Assembly (NCBI GenBank): GCA_017527865.1
Contig: JAFXPN010000001.1
Location: forward strand, 47,410 to 111,409
DNA length: 64,000 nucleotides
Origin: Clostridiales bacterium
GTDB taxonomy: Bacteria; Bacillota; Clostridia; Saccharofermentanales; Saccharofermentanaceae
Direction: 5' to 3'
Shown here: piece by piece, positions 43,839-53,275 of the stretch
Numbering within the stretch: the first letter of the stretch is position 1
How the letters are laid out: each line of letters starts with the position of its first letter
The notes under the pieces: model-generated
What the model was told of the DNA's origin: nothing
What the model saw: the letters and a program-made list of their open reading frames with translations, nothing else
The model's database searches: none
Position numbers and translations under genes: made by a program

Positions 43839-46654
43839 TGAGTGAGAGTTCCGAAAAGGATAATAAATCACAGGTTACGAGCGGTGTTTCCGGTACTAAG
43901 GAGCTTAAGGTAAGAAGGGTTCATAAGAAGAAGCCCGCTGAGGCTTCTGCTCCTGCCGAACCTGTTGTTGAGACCAAGCCCAAGAAGGTTGCGGCTGAGG
44001 CTAATGAACAGGCGCCCGAGAAGGAAGCGAAGCCTGTAAAGACCGTAAAGAAGACTAAGGCAAAAGAAGAGACTGTTTCTTCCGAACAGACGGAAACTCC
44101 GGTTTCCGCGGATAAGCCTGCGGCTAAGACAAAGAAGGCTGCCGGAAAGAAGGCTGCGGATGTTTCCGCTGAGGATAATGAGCAGACTGAAGCTTCTGCA
44201 TCCGTAAAGAAGGAGGAGTCCAAAGCCGGGGCATCCGAAGGTCAGGAGGCGGAACCTGCCGTTAAGAATGAGCCTGAAGATAAACCTGCCGAAGAGGCTA
44301 AAGTCGAAGAGAAGAAGGACGATGTCAAGGATACTGCGCCCAAGACAGCGGCTGTCGACAGAACAAAGATCTCCTCTGCCGTTGTAGCAATGCCGGAGAC
44401 TGTAAGGACCTCCACCATCATCCCCGAGAGAAGATACGGCAACAGAAGCGGTTATCAGGGAGCGGGATACGGCAGAGGCACAGGTCCTGCAAGAGGCGGC
44501 AGACCTCAGGGTCAGGGCGGATATAACCGCGGAGGCCAGGGTCAAAGGCCGGGCGCTCCGGCTTCCTCCGGAGGATTTGCGAAGGATAAGGATGATGACG
44601 GAAGAAATCAGTTTGCGTCCAAGCGTCCCGTCAGGTCCAAGGCCGATGCCCCTGTCGAAGAGGTAAAGAAGAGCAGGACATCGTATGCCGAGAGATCTGC
44701 TTTTGACAAGAAACACGATGACAGGGACCGTGAGAGAACAAACGGCAATAATGACAAGCGCCTTAAAAACCGCGGCGCACAGATGACCGGCCGCATCTCG
44801 TCCGGCGACGATGAGTATGATGATTATTCTTACGGAAGAAGGAAGAAGAAGAGGAGCTTATTCGAGGATACCGCGCCTGCTGTCGAACAGGCGATAACCG
44901 ATATACAGATTCCTCCGTTCATTACCGTAAAGGACTTTGCCGAAGGTATCGGAAAGAAGTCTTCGGATGTCATCAAGGAGCTAATGGTAAAGCTCGGTGT
45001 CATGGCTACGATCAACCAGGAACTTGACTTTGATACGGCTTGTCTTCTGGCTGACGGGTTCGGTATCAATGCCACATTGCTCGAGGAGAAAACCGAGGAA
45101 GATATTCTGCTCGATGACGATGACGATAAGATCACCGAGAATATGGAAACGAGACCTCCTGTAGTCGTCGTCATGGGTCACGTTGACCACGGTAAGACAT
45201 CGCTTCTCGACAAGATCCGTGCTTCGTCGGTGGCATCGGGAGAAGCAGGCGGCATCACGCAGAAGATCGGTGCTTATACGGTAAGGGTCAAGGGAAGACA
45301 GATCACTTTCCTCGATACTCCCGGTCATGAAGCGTTTACGACGATGAGAGCGAGAGGCGCTCAGGTCACGGATATCGCGATCCTTGTTGTTGCCGCCGAT
45401 GACGGCATCATGCCTCAGACGATAGAGGCTATCAACCATGCAAAGGCAGCGGGCACCGAGATAGTTGTTGCGATCAACAAGATAGATAAACCCGGGGCAA
45501 ATCCTGAAAGGGTAAAGCAGGAACTTACAAGTTATGATCTAATCCCTGAGGAATGGGGAGGATCTACGATCGTAGTCCCTGTATCCGCCAAGCTGGGAAC
45601 GGGTATAGACGACCTTTTGGAGAATGTTCTCCTGGTCGCTGACGTTCTTGAATTGAAGGCGGATCCCAAGCGTCAGGCCAAGGGTACGGTCATCGAGGCT
45701 CAGCTCGACAAGAGCAGAGGTCCGGTCGCTACCGTCCTTGTACAGAGAGGTACGCTGAAGCAGGGTGATTCCGTGGTCTGCGGCGCCATGATCGGAAATA
45801 TAAGGGCGATGTACGATGACAAGGGCGAGACTATCAAGAAGGCAGGTCCTTCCATACCTGTCGAGATACTGGGTCTTCCCGAAGTCCCTCAGGCCGGTGA
45901 AGTGCTCTATGCCGTCAAGGATGAGAAGATGGCAAGACAGCTCGTCGAGAAGAGAAAGATCAAGCAGCGTGAGGAGCATATCAGAAAGAGCTCCAGGATG
46001 AGCCTTGAGAATCTCGCGGCTCAAATGGCGGAAGGCAATGTCAAGGAACTCAACCTTATCGTTAAGGCTGATATCCAGGGATCTGTCGAAGCTGTTACGC
46101 AGTCGTTCGAGAAGCTTACTAACGATCAGGTCCGTGTCAAGGTCGTTCACGGAGCCGTCGGTGCGATCAACGAATCGGATATCGTACTTGCAGACGTATC
46201 GAATGCAATCATTATCGGCTTCAACGTACGCCCCAATGCGATCATAACCGAGAAGGCGAAGGAAGCGGGTGTCGACATCAGACTCTACGATGTTATCTAT
46301 AAAGCTACCGAGGACATCGAAAAGGCTATGAAGGGTATGCTTGAGCCTACATTCGAAGAGGTTGTCCTGGGCCACGCAGAGATAAGAGAACTGTTCAAGG
46401 TTTCCGGAGTCGGAACTATCGGAGGAAGCTATGTGACCGACGGTAAGATCGTCAGGAACTGCGGCGTCAGACTTCTGCGCAACGATATAGTCATCCACAC
46501 GGGTGAGTTGGGCTCTCTCCAGAGACTCAAGGATTCGGTAAAGGAAGTCCAGGCCGGATTCGAGTGCGGACTTACGATCGCAGGATATAACGACATCAAG
46601 GTCGGAGACGTGGTCGAGGCGTTTACGAGTCAAGAGGTAAAAGAGGATGCGTAA
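43838..46654 (+). CDS. infB: Translation initiation factor IF-2
   Basis: 938 residues. The first about 310 residues are a Lys/Ala/Glu-rich and then Gly/Arg-rich disordered extension ([30 protein letters not shown]). The N-domain ([22 protein letters not shown]) and the G domain follow: GHVDHGKT (447-454), [29 protein letters not shown]-terminal domains bind fMet-tRNA. The long basic extension is at the upper end for the family. The gene overlaps ylxQ and rbfA. Confidence 0.97.
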   Translation: MSESSEKDNKSQVTSGVSGTKELKVRRVHKKKPAEASAPAEPVVETKPKKVAAEANEQAPEKEAKPVKTVKKTKAKEETVSSEQTETPVSADKPAAKTKKAAGKKAADVSAEDNEQTEASASVKKEESKAGASEGQEAEPAVKNEPEDKPAEEAKVEEKKDDVKDTAPKTAAVDRTKISSAVVAMPETVRTSTIIPERRYGNRSGYQGAGYGRGTGPARGGRPQGQGGYNRGGQGQRPGAPASSGGFAKDKDDDGRNQFASKRPVRSKADAPVEEVKKSRTSYAERSAFDKKHDDRDRERTNGNNDKRLKNRGAQMTGRISSGDDEYDDYSYGRRKKKRSLFEDTAPAVEQAITDIQIPPFITVKDFAEGIGKKSSDVIKELMVKLGVMATINQELDFDTACLLADGFGINATLLEEKTEEDILLDDDDDKITENMETRPPVVVVMGHVDHGKTSLLDKIRASSVASGEAGGITQKIGAYTVRVKGRQITFLDTPGHEAFTTMRARGAQVTDIAILVVAADDGIMPQTIEAINHAKAAGTEIVVAINKIDKPGANPERVKQELTSYDLIPEEWGGSTIVVPVSAKLGTGIDDLLENVLLVADVLELKADPKRQAKGTVIEAQLDKSRGPVATVLVQRGTLKQGDSVVCGAMIGNIRAMYDDKGETIKKAGPSIPVEILGLPEVPQAGEVLYAVKDEKMARQLVEKRKIKQREEHIRKSSRMSLENLAAQMAEGNVKELNLIVKADIQGSVEAVTQSFEKLTNDQVRVKVVHGAVGAINESDIVLADVSNAIIIGFNVRPNAIITEKAKEAGVDIRLYDVIYKATEDIEKAMKGMLEPTFEEVVLGHAEIRELFKVSGVGTIGGSYVTDGKIVRNCGVRLLRNDIVIHTGELGSLQRLKDSVKEVQAGFECGLTIAGYNDIKVGDVVEAFTSQEVKEDA

Positions 46655-47054
46655 GAACCGGTCCGAAGTCGTCGGCGAGCAGATGCGCAAGATAATGCAG
46701 GATATCGTGAGCAATGAGCTCAAGGATCCCCGTGTTCCATTGCTGACATCGGTCACGCAGGTCAAGATGACCCGTGACCTGTCTCATGCGACGGTCTTCG
46801 TTTCCGTTTACGGAAGCGACAGTGAGAAGAAGGCTGCTCTCGATGCGATCGAAGGCGCTACCGGCTTTATCCGATTCGAGATGTGCAAGAGGATCAACTT
46901 AAGGCTTGCTCCGGAGCTTCATTTTAAGCTCGACAACACTCTCGATGAAGCGGCCAGGATGGATGCTCTGATCGATAAGACGATGGCTGATGATAAGGCG
47001 TTAAGGCAAAAGCTCGGTATCCCTGAACAGGAAGAGGATACAAAGGAAGGCTGA
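46647..47054 (+). CDS. rbfA: Ribosome-binding factor A
   Basis: 135 residues, overlapping infB by eight bases. The KH-like domain is recognisable: [48 protein letters not shown] and [21 protein letters not shown]. RbfA acts in late 30S maturation near the 5' helix of 16S rRNA. The C-terminus ends in a short acidic tail, as is usual. Confidence 0.95.
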   Translation: MRKNRSEVVGEQMRKIMQDIVSNELKDPRVPLLTSVTQVKMTRDLSHATVFVSVYGSDSEKKAALDAIEGATGFIRFEMCKRINLRLAPELHFKLDNTLDEAARMDALIDKTMADDKALRQKLGIPEQEEDTKEG

Positions 47055-47056
47055 AG

Positions 47057-48109
47057 ATGAAGGATCTTTATTCTGAAGGGGCAACCGGGATAGCAAAGCT
47101 CATCATAGACCGCGCTGAGAAACTCAGGGAGAGCGGCGGGGCGGTACTCGTTTTTCCGCACCGGAGTGTTGACGGCGATTGTGTCGGATCTGCAGGCGCG
47201 GTCACTTTGATCTTCAGAAGTCTCGGCGCGAACGCATGGATCGCCATGCCCGAGCCGCTTCCGCATAATATGGCTTTCATGGGGATCGATGATCTGATCT
47301 TCTATCCGCCGCAGGATTTCCTTGACGGCGATATGACGGTCAACGGACACCCTTATGAGCTTGCTTTCTCGGTTGACTGTTCGGAAGGTCACCGCATGGG
47401 TGATAACTGCAGTATCTTCGAATACTATGAGGACAGCCTGGATATCGATCATCATGAGGTCACACATATTGCGGATCCTCTTAAGTGGATTGAACCGAGG
47501 GCATCATCCGCTTGTGAGATGGTGTTCTATGCAGCCGAGGCTGTTGCCGGGCTGTTGGGCAAGAGTATCGGGCAGGTGATCGATCCTCTGTGCGCAGGCT
47601 GTCTGATGGCCGGTATAGTTACCGATACAGGCAGGTTTACCTATACGAATACCCGTCCCGAGACGCTTGAGACCGCAGGGATCCTCATGGAACTCGGAGG
47701 CGATATTACTGAGGTGTGCTACAACCTGTTTGACCTTAAGACTCCTTCCGAGTTTGCTATTTCCAATGCCGCGTGCGCGGCTGCCAGGTTCCTGTGCGAC
47801 GGAAAACTTGCGATAACCAAGGTTACCAACAGTATGTTCGAGCAATACGGCGCAGGCCGCGATGAGATATCGGAAGTGGTATCCCGTTTGCGCAATGTCG
47901 GCGGCGTGGAGTTTGCCTGCGTGTTAAGGGAGACGGAAGACGGAGCCGTGAGAGGCAATCTGAGATCAAAGACGGATTTTGACTGTTCCGAATTCGCAGA
48001 GAGATACGGCGGAGGCGGCCATAAACGCGCGGCCGGATTTACCGCGGAAGGCGCGGATATCGATGCCCTCGCTGATGAGATCATAAAAGAGGCCGGAAAG
48101 TTTCTATGA
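47057..48109 (+). CDS. nrnA: DHH/DHHA1 phosphoesterase, NrnA-like (oligoribonuclease / pAp phosphatase)
   Basis: 350 residues. The catalytic motifs are HRSVDGDCVGSAGAV, SVDCSEG, LDIDHHEVTHIADPLKWI (DHH) and GIVTDTGRFTYTNTRPE. The C-terminal DHHA1 part has GGVEFACVLRE and GGGGHKRAAGF. The enzyme degrades nano-RNA and pAp in Bacillota; in many genomes it lies between rbfA and truB, as here. Its stop overlaps the truB start (ATGA). Confidence 0.9.
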   Translation: MKDLYSEGATGIAKLIIDRAEKLRESGGAVLVFPHRSVDGDCVGSAGAVTLIFRSLGANAWIAMPEPLPHNMAFMGIDDLIFYPPQDFLDGDMTVNGHPYELAFSVDCSEGHRMGDNCSIFEYYEDSLDIDHHEVTHIADPLKWIEPRASSACEMVFYAAEAVAGLLGKSIGQVIDPLCAGCLMAGIVTDTGRFTYTNTRPETLETAGILMELGGDITEVCYNLFDLKTPSEFAISNAACAAARFLCDGKLAITKVTNSMFEQYGAGRDEISEVVSRLRNVGGVEFACVLRETEDGAVRGNLRSKTDFDCSEFAERYGGGGHKRAAGFTAEGADIDALADEIIKEAGKFL

Positions 48110-49014
48110 TCCCCGACGGAATCATCCTTCTCGACAAGAAGAAGGGAATAACCTCGATGGCTTCGGATAATTTTATCAAGAAGCTGGCGGGGACCCGCAA
48201 AGCAGGTCACAGCGGGACATTGGATCCGTTTGCGACCGGACTGCTTCCTGTGTTCACGGGAAATGCCCTTAAGGTAATGCGCTATACCGATGATTACGAC
48301 AAGGCATACGAATGCACCGCCGTGTTCGGCGCAGCGACGTCTACGATGGATCCCGAAGGTGAGATCACCGGACAGTATCATCTGACCGGCAGCGATGATG
48401 AATATATTAAGATACGTTCGGCTTTTGAGGAACTGTCTGAGATTACCTCACAGGTGCCGCCGTCGTTTTCCGCCAAGAAGATAGACGGCAGGAAAGCTTA
48501 CGAGTTCGCAAGACAGGGGGTTGATGTTAAGATGAACCCTCATCCCGTACGGATCTATTCTCTTGTTATCGGCGGCATGCGGTACGACGCGGGCAGAATA
48601 TATGTCGATCTTACCGTGGAATGCTCCAAGGGAACTTATATCAGGAGTTTATGCGATGATGCCGGGAAGATCACGGGATTTCATGCGCACGCGGGCGCTC
48701 TGCGTCGGACTAAGTCGGGTCCTTTTGACATCAGGAATGCGCACACTGAGGAAGAACTCATTGAGATGACTTCAAGGGGCGATCTTTCATATGTGATCCC
48801 CCGCTCTGAGGCTTTGTCACATCTTCCGCGTGTTGAACTCGATGAGAAGCAGTTTAACGATGTAAGGCTCGGCAGGAAGATATCATCATCGGGCTTTGAG
48901 ACTTTGGAAGAAGGCGTAAGAGCCGCGGCATGGAAAGGTGACGATCTTACCGCTGTTCTCTACAGAGACGGTGATATCATGCGGATAGAAAGGATGCTCT
49001 TCGTTGGACAGTAA
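48106..49014 (+). CDS. truB: tRNA pseudouridine(55) synthase
   Basis: 302 residues. The catalytic Asp is in HSGTLDPFATGLLPV; GIILLDKKKGITSM, SAKKIDGRKAYEFARQG and the VECSKGTYIRSLCDDAG segment match TruB. It forms pseudouridine at position 55 of the T-loop of tRNAs. It overlaps nrnA by four bases and ribF by 11 bases. Confidence 0.95.
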   Translation: MIPDGIILLDKKKGITSMASDNFIKKLAGTRKAGHSGTLDPFATGLLPVFTGNALKVMRYTDDYDKAYECTAVFGAATSTMDPEGEITGQYHLTGSDDEYIKIRSAFEELSEITSQVPPSFSAKKIDGRKAYEFARQGVDVKMNPHPVRIYSLVIGGMRYDAGRIYVDLTVECSKGTYIRSLCDDAGKITGFHAHAGALRRTKSGPFDIRNAHTEEELIEMTSRGDLSYVIPRSEALSHLPRVELDEKQFNDVRLGRKISSSGFETLEEGVRAAAWKGDDLTAVLYRDGDIMRIERMLFVGQ

Positions 49015-49969
49015 CTACACATCAGTCTTTTATCTTGATACCCTGCCTTATCTCCATAAAGGGAGGGCGGCTGCGCTCGGTTTTTTTGACGGGATACACG
49101 CGGGACACAAAAAGATAATCAAGTATACCGTGAGAACGGCTGCCACGCAAGGACTGACGTCGACCGTGCTTACATTTGTGAATTTTAATAAGGGCGGAGA
49201 AGGACTTCTTACTTCGATCGAGGAGAAACGCGCGATCCTTTCATCCATGGGTGTTGATGAACTGCTTGTCCTTGATTTTGAATCCGTAAAGGATATGCCC
49301 GCCTCTGTGTTCCTCAGCGAGATAATCGGAATGAAGATGAATGCCCGGGTGCTGATATCCGGAGAAGATTACAGATTCGGCAAAGGCGCGCAGGGCGACT
49401 GCGTACTGTTAAGGGAATATGCCGAGAAAAACGGCATCGGTGTGAAGATATTTGAGGATCAGCTTTACGGTGAGGAGAAGAGGAGACTATCTTCAACCTG
49501 GCTGCGTGAAGCTCTCAGCCGCGGAGATGTAAGATTATACGGTGAACTTTGCAGCGGGACGTTGTTCTCGTATTCGGGAATTGTCGTCAGGGGAAAGATG
49601 CTCGGACGCAAGCTCGGTTTTCCGACAGTTAATATAAGCATTCCCGAAGATAAGTTTAAAGTCAGATACGGGGTCTATGCATCGCGCGTGATCCTGGGCG
49701 GCAGAACACTTTACGGCGTGACGAACGTCGGGCTCCGCCCGACGGTGGAGGAATCCGATACAGCAGTGGCAGAGACTTACCTTTTCGATACCGATGAAGA
49801 TCTGTACGGAGCGAGGATCAAAGTGGAACTGCTGGAATTCATAAGACCGGAAAAGAAATTTGAAGATCTGACTGCGCTTTCCGGGCAGGTGTCACAGGAT
49901 AAGATAAGCGCCGCGAAGTTTTTTGCACAAAGCGGTACAATTGTAGGGAACAGCGAGGTAAACGTATGA
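49004..49969 (+). CDS. ribF: Bifunctional riboflavin kinase / FAD synthetase
   Basis: 321 residues from TTG 49004, within the end of truB; AAAGGATG lies upstream. The nucleotidyltransferase domain shows ALGFFDGIHAGHKKII and SGEDYRFGKGAQGDC, and the C-terminal riboflavin kinase domain has GRKLGFPTVNISIPEDK and GVYASRV. It makes FMN and FAD. That is noteworthy because the Rnf-like operon at 57.9-62.9 kb appears to have lost its FMN attachment sites. Confidence 0.93.
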   Translation: MDSNYTSVFYLDTLPYLHKGRAAALGFFDGIHAGHKKIIKYTVRTAATQGLTSTVLTFVNFNKGGEGLLTSIEEKRAILSSMGVDELLVLDFESVKDMPASVFLSEIIGMKMNARVLISGEDYRFGKGAQGDCVLLREYAEKNGIGVKIFEDQLYGEEKRRLSSTWLREALSRGDVRLYGELCSGTLFSYSGIVVRGKMLGRKLGFPTVNISIPEDKFKVRYGVYASRVILGGRTLYGVTNVGLRPTVEESDTAVAETYLFDTDEDLYGARIKVELLEFIRPEKKFEDLTALSGQVSQDKISAAKFFAQSGTIVGNSEVNV

Positions 49970-50832
49970 ATTTTGAAGAAGTGAGATTTCCGTTTATAGG
50001 GATCACGGCAGATGTCGATCCGGTGGCCTTCAGCATAGGATCTTTCAATGTGTATTGGTACGGGATCATCATAGCGGCTGCAATGATACTTTGCGGATTC
50101 ATAGCCGTTAAACAGTGCAAAGCCAACAATTTCTCAGAGGAACTGGTCTACGACATCCTTCTGGTCTCCCTGCCTTCCGCGATAGTAGGCGCGAGACTCT
50201 ACTATGTACTCTGTGAATGGGATTACTATTCAAAGGATCTTAGCCTTATCTTTGATACGCGCGCAGGAGGCCTTGCCGTATACGGCGGGATCCTCGGGGC
50301 ATTTCTCGGGACGTTCATAATGACCAGGATAAGAAAGATACCGTTCTCGACCTGTGTTGATTACTGCGTTGTCTACATCCCTCTGGGTCAGGCGATCGGA
50401 CGATGGGGAAATTTCTTTAATCAGGAAGCATTCGGAACTACCACTACTTTGCCGTGGGCTATGACATCCGACAAGATCAGCAGATATCTTTCTGCCAATT
50501 GTCCGGGACTCGATCCTTCGATGCCCGTGCATCCGACGTTCCTCTATGAGTCTTTATGTACACTGGCACTGTTCTTTATACTCATGGCCGTAAGATCATA
50601 CAGCACTCACAGATATGAGACTTTGAGCGTATACATGATCGTCTACGGTATTGTACGATTCTTCCTTGAGGGTCTCAGGACCGATTCTCTGTATCTCGGA
50701 AGTACAGGGATAAGGACATCACAGCTCCTGTCCATGATACTTGTGATAGGCGGACTCGTTTTGATCCTGTTCTCGCATCTTAAGGATTGGAAAAGACTCG
50801 ATCTTCCCGCTAACGCTTTCTCCAGGAAGTGA
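49966..50832 (+). CDS. lgt: Prolipoprotein diacylglyceryl transferase
   Basis: 288 residues with about seven membrane helices. Family motifs are NVYWYGIIIA and the catalytic GRWGNFFNQEAFG; HPTFLYESL follows. It attaches diacylglycerol to the lipobox cysteine of prolipoproteins at the membrane. At least six lipoprotein genes with clear lipoboxes lie in this window. It overlaps ribF by four bases, and its end is directly followed by the RodA-type gene. Confidence 0.94.
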   Translation: MNFEEVRFPFIGITADVDPVAFSIGSFNVYWYGIIIAAAMILCGFIAVKQCKANNFSEELVYDILLVSLPSAIVGARLYYVLCEWDYYSKDLSLIFDTRAGGLAVYGGILGAFLGTFIMTRIRKIPFSTCVDYCVVYIPLGQAIGRWGNFFNQEAFGTTTTLPWAMTSDKISRYLSANCPGLDPSMPVHPTFLYESLCTLALFFILMAVRSYSTHRYETLSVYMIVYGIVRFFLEGLRTDSLYLGSTGIRTSQLLSMILVIGGLVLILFSHLKDWKRLDLPANAFSRK

Positions 50833-50834
50833 TC

Positions 50835-51956
50835 ATGGCCTCCAAATCCGGAATAGAACGGCTTCGCAATACCCAGTATGTTCGTAAGGTTGATTACTAC
50901 CTTATAGTTCCGATCTTTCTTATCACGGTTATAGGACTGTATGTTCTGAACCAGGTTCTGAAAGACGGTTACGAAGCATATCCCAATAATCTGTACAGAC
51001 AGATCGGAGCTGCTGTCGTCGGAATGGCGATAACCGCTTTTCTGTGTGTTATGGATACTCAGATATTAAGAGTATTCGGGTGGGTGATCTACGGAGTGTC
51101 ATTATTCCTTCTCATTCTTATACCGATAGACGGATACGACCTCACATGGAAATGGGGAGCGGATTCATGGCTCAACCTTCCGGTCATCGGCAACTTTCAG
51201 CCGTCGGAACTTATGAAGATAGGTCTTTCGATGGCGGCAGCGGATATCTTCGAGAGGATAAGCCTTAAGAAGGTATCTTTGCTCAAAGGCTTCTGCCTTC
51301 TTGCTCTTACATATGCTCCCCCGATGCTCCTTATCCTGAGTCAGCCCGACTTCGGTACGGCGATGGTAATAGTGTTCTCTTTTATCTGCATCGTATTTGT
51401 CTGGGGAATGAAGTACAGATACTTCCTTCTTGCGGCTTCCGGCATTATCGTTATCGGCATCCCGTTTGTGTGGAACTTCTATCTTGCCGATTATCAGAAA
51501 AAGAGGATTTTGTCGCTGGTATTCGAGGGCACTGATCCGGAAGCCGAGTGGAACCTCGTTCAGTCAAAGGCCGCCATAGCATCAGGAGGTCTTTCCGGTA
51601 ATCATACCGGCATCCTTGTTACTGTGCCGGTCAAAGAGAGTGACTTCATCTACTCGGCGACATCGGAACACCTGGGCTTTATAGGTACAACGGCGATACT
51701 GCTGCTCGCGTTCTTTTTCCTTTGCAGATGTCTTTTTGTCGCATCGAGGGCATCAAGTCCTTCGTATTCGTATATGATCGTAGGACTTACCGCATCCTTT
51801 GCATTCCACTATATCGAGAATATGGGAATGGCGGTAGGGCTTCTTCCGATCACGGGTATTCCTCTTCCGTTCGTCAGCTACGGAGGAACGGCGATGCTCG
51901 TCAATTACATCTCGTTCGGAGTAATACTCAATATATCCATGGAACTCAAGAATTGA
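50835..51956 (+). CDS. rodA: SEDS-family peptidoglycan polymerase (RodA/FtsW type)
   Basis: 373 residues from ATG 50835, with AGGAAG five bases upstream; an in-frame GTG at 50829 is less likely. About ten membrane helices. Family segments include FQPSELMKIGLSMAAADIF, LSQPDFGTAMVIVFSF, ESDFIYSATSEHLGFIG and GIPLPFVSYGGTAMLVN. It polymerises glycan strands together with a class B penicillin-binding protein, which is not encoded next to it. RodA and FtsW cannot be told apart with certainty here. Confidence 0.88.
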   Translation: MASKSGIERLRNTQYVRKVDYYLIVPIFLITVIGLYVLNQVLKDGYEAYPNNLYRQIGAAVVGMAITAFLCVMDTQILRVFGWVIYGVSLFLLILIPIDGYDLTWKWGADSWLNLPVIGNFQPSELMKIGLSMAAADIFERISLKKVSLLKGFCLLALTYAPPMLLILSQPDFGTAMVIVFSFICIVFVWGMKYRYFLLAASGIIVIGIPFVWNFYLADYQKKRILSLVFEGTDPEAEWNLVQSKAAIASGGLSGNHTGILVTVPVKESDFIYSATSEHLGFIGTTAILLLAFFFLCRCLFVASRASSPSYSYMIVGLTASFAFHYIENMGMAVGLLPITGIPLPFVSYGGTAMLVNYISFGVILNISMELKN

Positions 51957-52000
51957 CTATCCGGAGACTGTCACCGTATAGAACTGTTTTTTGTTTGGTA

Positions 52001-52029
52001 TTGCACAATGTATAATACTGTGCTATATT
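52001..52029 (+). promoter_or_regulatory. Promoter of the padR operon with overlapping palindrome
   Basis: TTGCAC (52001-52006), 17-base spacer, TGC extension and TATATT (52024-52029). The inverted repeat GCACA...TGTGC (52003-52023) fills the spacer. A second repeat ATTGGGA/TCCCAAT (52034-52040 and 52053-52059) lies just after the start point. Confidence 0.6.
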
Positions 52030-52081
52030 CATAATTGGGATCAAAAAATGATTCCCAATATGAATGAGAAGGGGGATGGAC

Positions 52082-52399
52082 ATGAACAGTCAGTTCAAAA
52101 AAGGCGTACTCGACCTGCTCGTACTGACTATCCTCGACCGGGGCGACAGTTACGGCTACGATGTAGCAGACACTCTTTCCGGTAAGATACAGATGTCAGA
52201 AGGTACGGTCTATCCGATACTGCGCAAACTGGCATCGGAAGGACAGCTCGAGACCTATCTTAAAGAGTCGCAGGACGGACCGCCGCGCAAGTATTATCAC
52301 CTGACAGACGGAGGCAGGGAGAAGCTTTCGGAATACAGGAAGGAATGGGATGAGTTTTCTGAAGCGGTAAGAGCAATATTGGAGGATGAGAAGAAATGA
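52082..52399 (+). CDS. PadR-family transcriptional regulator
   Basis: 105 residues from ATG 52082, seven bases after AGAAGGGGG; another ATG at 52076 gives a poorer fit. The winged helix is typical: NSQFKKGVLDLLVLTILDRGDSYGYDVADTL, SEGTVYPILRKLASEGQLE and GPPRKYYHLTDGGREKL. PadR proteins repress their own operon and often an adjacent membrane gene. Its stop overlaps the DUF1700 gene by four bases. Confidence 0.9.
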   Translation: MNSQFKKGVLDLLVLTILDRGDSYGYDVADTLSGKIQMSEGTVYPILRKLASEGQLETYLKESQDGPPRKYYHLTDGGREKLSEYRKEWDEFSEAVRAILEDEKK

Positions 52400-52959
52400 C
52401 AAAGAAAGAATATCTCGACAGGCTTGCCAAAGAATTGGGAACTCTGTCATATAACGACGTACAGGATATCTTAAGTGACATCGACGGTCACTTCGCAAAC
52501 GGCATTCAGGCGGGGAAGACTGAAGATGAGATAGCTTCTGCGCTCGGCGATCCCTCGGATCTTGCAAAGGATTACAAGGACGGGATGACTTTCCCGATGA
52601 TATTGAAGAAGATGGAGAAAAAAGAGCAAAAGCCTAAAGCTCACGAACCCACTTCACAGACCGTAATGTTCGTTGTACTGATAACGGTATTCATCGGAAT
52701 CCCTTCGTTCGTTACTTTGTTTGCGATAGTCCTCGGGATTATCCTCGCTGAGATAGCGGCGGCAGTCGGAGCGGTCGCGCTGCTTTGCACCTGCTGGTCC
52801 TACGGCGCGTTCCTCGCATCGGGACTTCTTGCGGGACTTGCGCTTCTGTTCTTTGCAATATTCGGTTATGCGGTTACTTACTTCTCCGTCAAGTACTTTG
52901 TACTCGGTACGAAGTGGTACATAAGCTCCATGAAGCATGTCTGGCATAACGGGATCTGA
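52396..52959 (+). CDS. HAAS domain membrane protein (DUF1700)
   Basis: 187 residues. The N-terminal HAAS domain (KKEYLDRLAKELGTLSYNDVQDILSDIDGHF, SALGDPSDLAKDY) is cytosolic; three to four membrane helices follow. In Bacillota such proteins are encoded directly behind PadR regulators and are thought to take part in membrane stress responses. The role of this one is not known. The ATG overlaps the padR stop. Confidence 0.85.
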   Translation: MTKKEYLDRLAKELGTLSYNDVQDILSDIDGHFANGIQAGKTEDEIASALGDPSDLAKDYKDGMTFPMILKKMEKKEQKPKAHEPTSQTVMFVVLITVFIGIPSFVTLFAIVLGIILAEIAAAVGAVALLCTCWSYGAFLASGLLAGLALLFFAIFGYAVTYFSVKYFVLGTKWYISSMKHVWHNGI

Positions 52960-52975
52960 CGGGGAGGATAATACA

Positions 52976-53176
52976 ATGAAGAAATCAGAGATAAGACTTA
53001 TCATAACGGCGCTTGCATCACTTGTAATATCGGTGATATTAGGCGCAATAACAGTTGTAGTGTTTATAGCCAATGCCGGAGCTGCCGCAGGCGGTTCGGA
53101 GAAATTCCGGGAAGGCGTTGAGTCTATAACGACCACTTTAGAGAGCGTGGTCGACGATGTAACTGATAATGCATAA
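52976..53176 (+). CDS. Small single-helix membrane protein
   Basis: 66 residues from ATG 52976 with GGGGAGG upstream. One membrane helix (about 8-32, IITALASLVISVILGAITVVVFI) is followed by a short polar tail. No family is recognised. Being 17 bases behind the HAAS gene it should be the third gene of the PadR module. Confidence 0.6.
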   Translation: MKKSEIRLIITALASLVISVILGAITVVVFIANAGAAAGGSEKFREGVESITTTLESVVDDVTDNA

Positions 53177-53206
53177 ACCCGCTTGCTCATAGCGTACCTC
53201 TTACAT

Positions 53207-53232
53207 AAGGACCGTGCCTGTCGCGGTCCTTT
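53207..53232 (+). terminator. Terminator-like hairpin
   Basis: 8-bp stem AAGGACCG/CGGTCCTT with a nine-base loop and only a short T run. It overlaps the following promoter. Confidence 0.5.
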
Positions 53233-53233
53233 A

Positions 53234-53242
53234 TGCTACAAT
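53234..53242 (+). promoter_or_regulatory. Extended -10 promoter of the ABC transporter
   Basis: TGCTACAAT, identical to the element at 16799-16807; no -35 seen. Confidence 0.45.
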
Positions 53243-53275
53243 ACTGCATTAGAAAAAGCGAAGGGAAGATTCTTT

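Noticed and set aside
43868..44716. 282-codon antisense frame over the infB N-terminus
   Set aside because: Low-complexity complement of the Lys/Ala-rich IF-2 extension.
45539..46765. 408-codon open frame antisense to infB
   Set aside because: It mirrors the codon pattern of infB, which is certain, and has no start signal.
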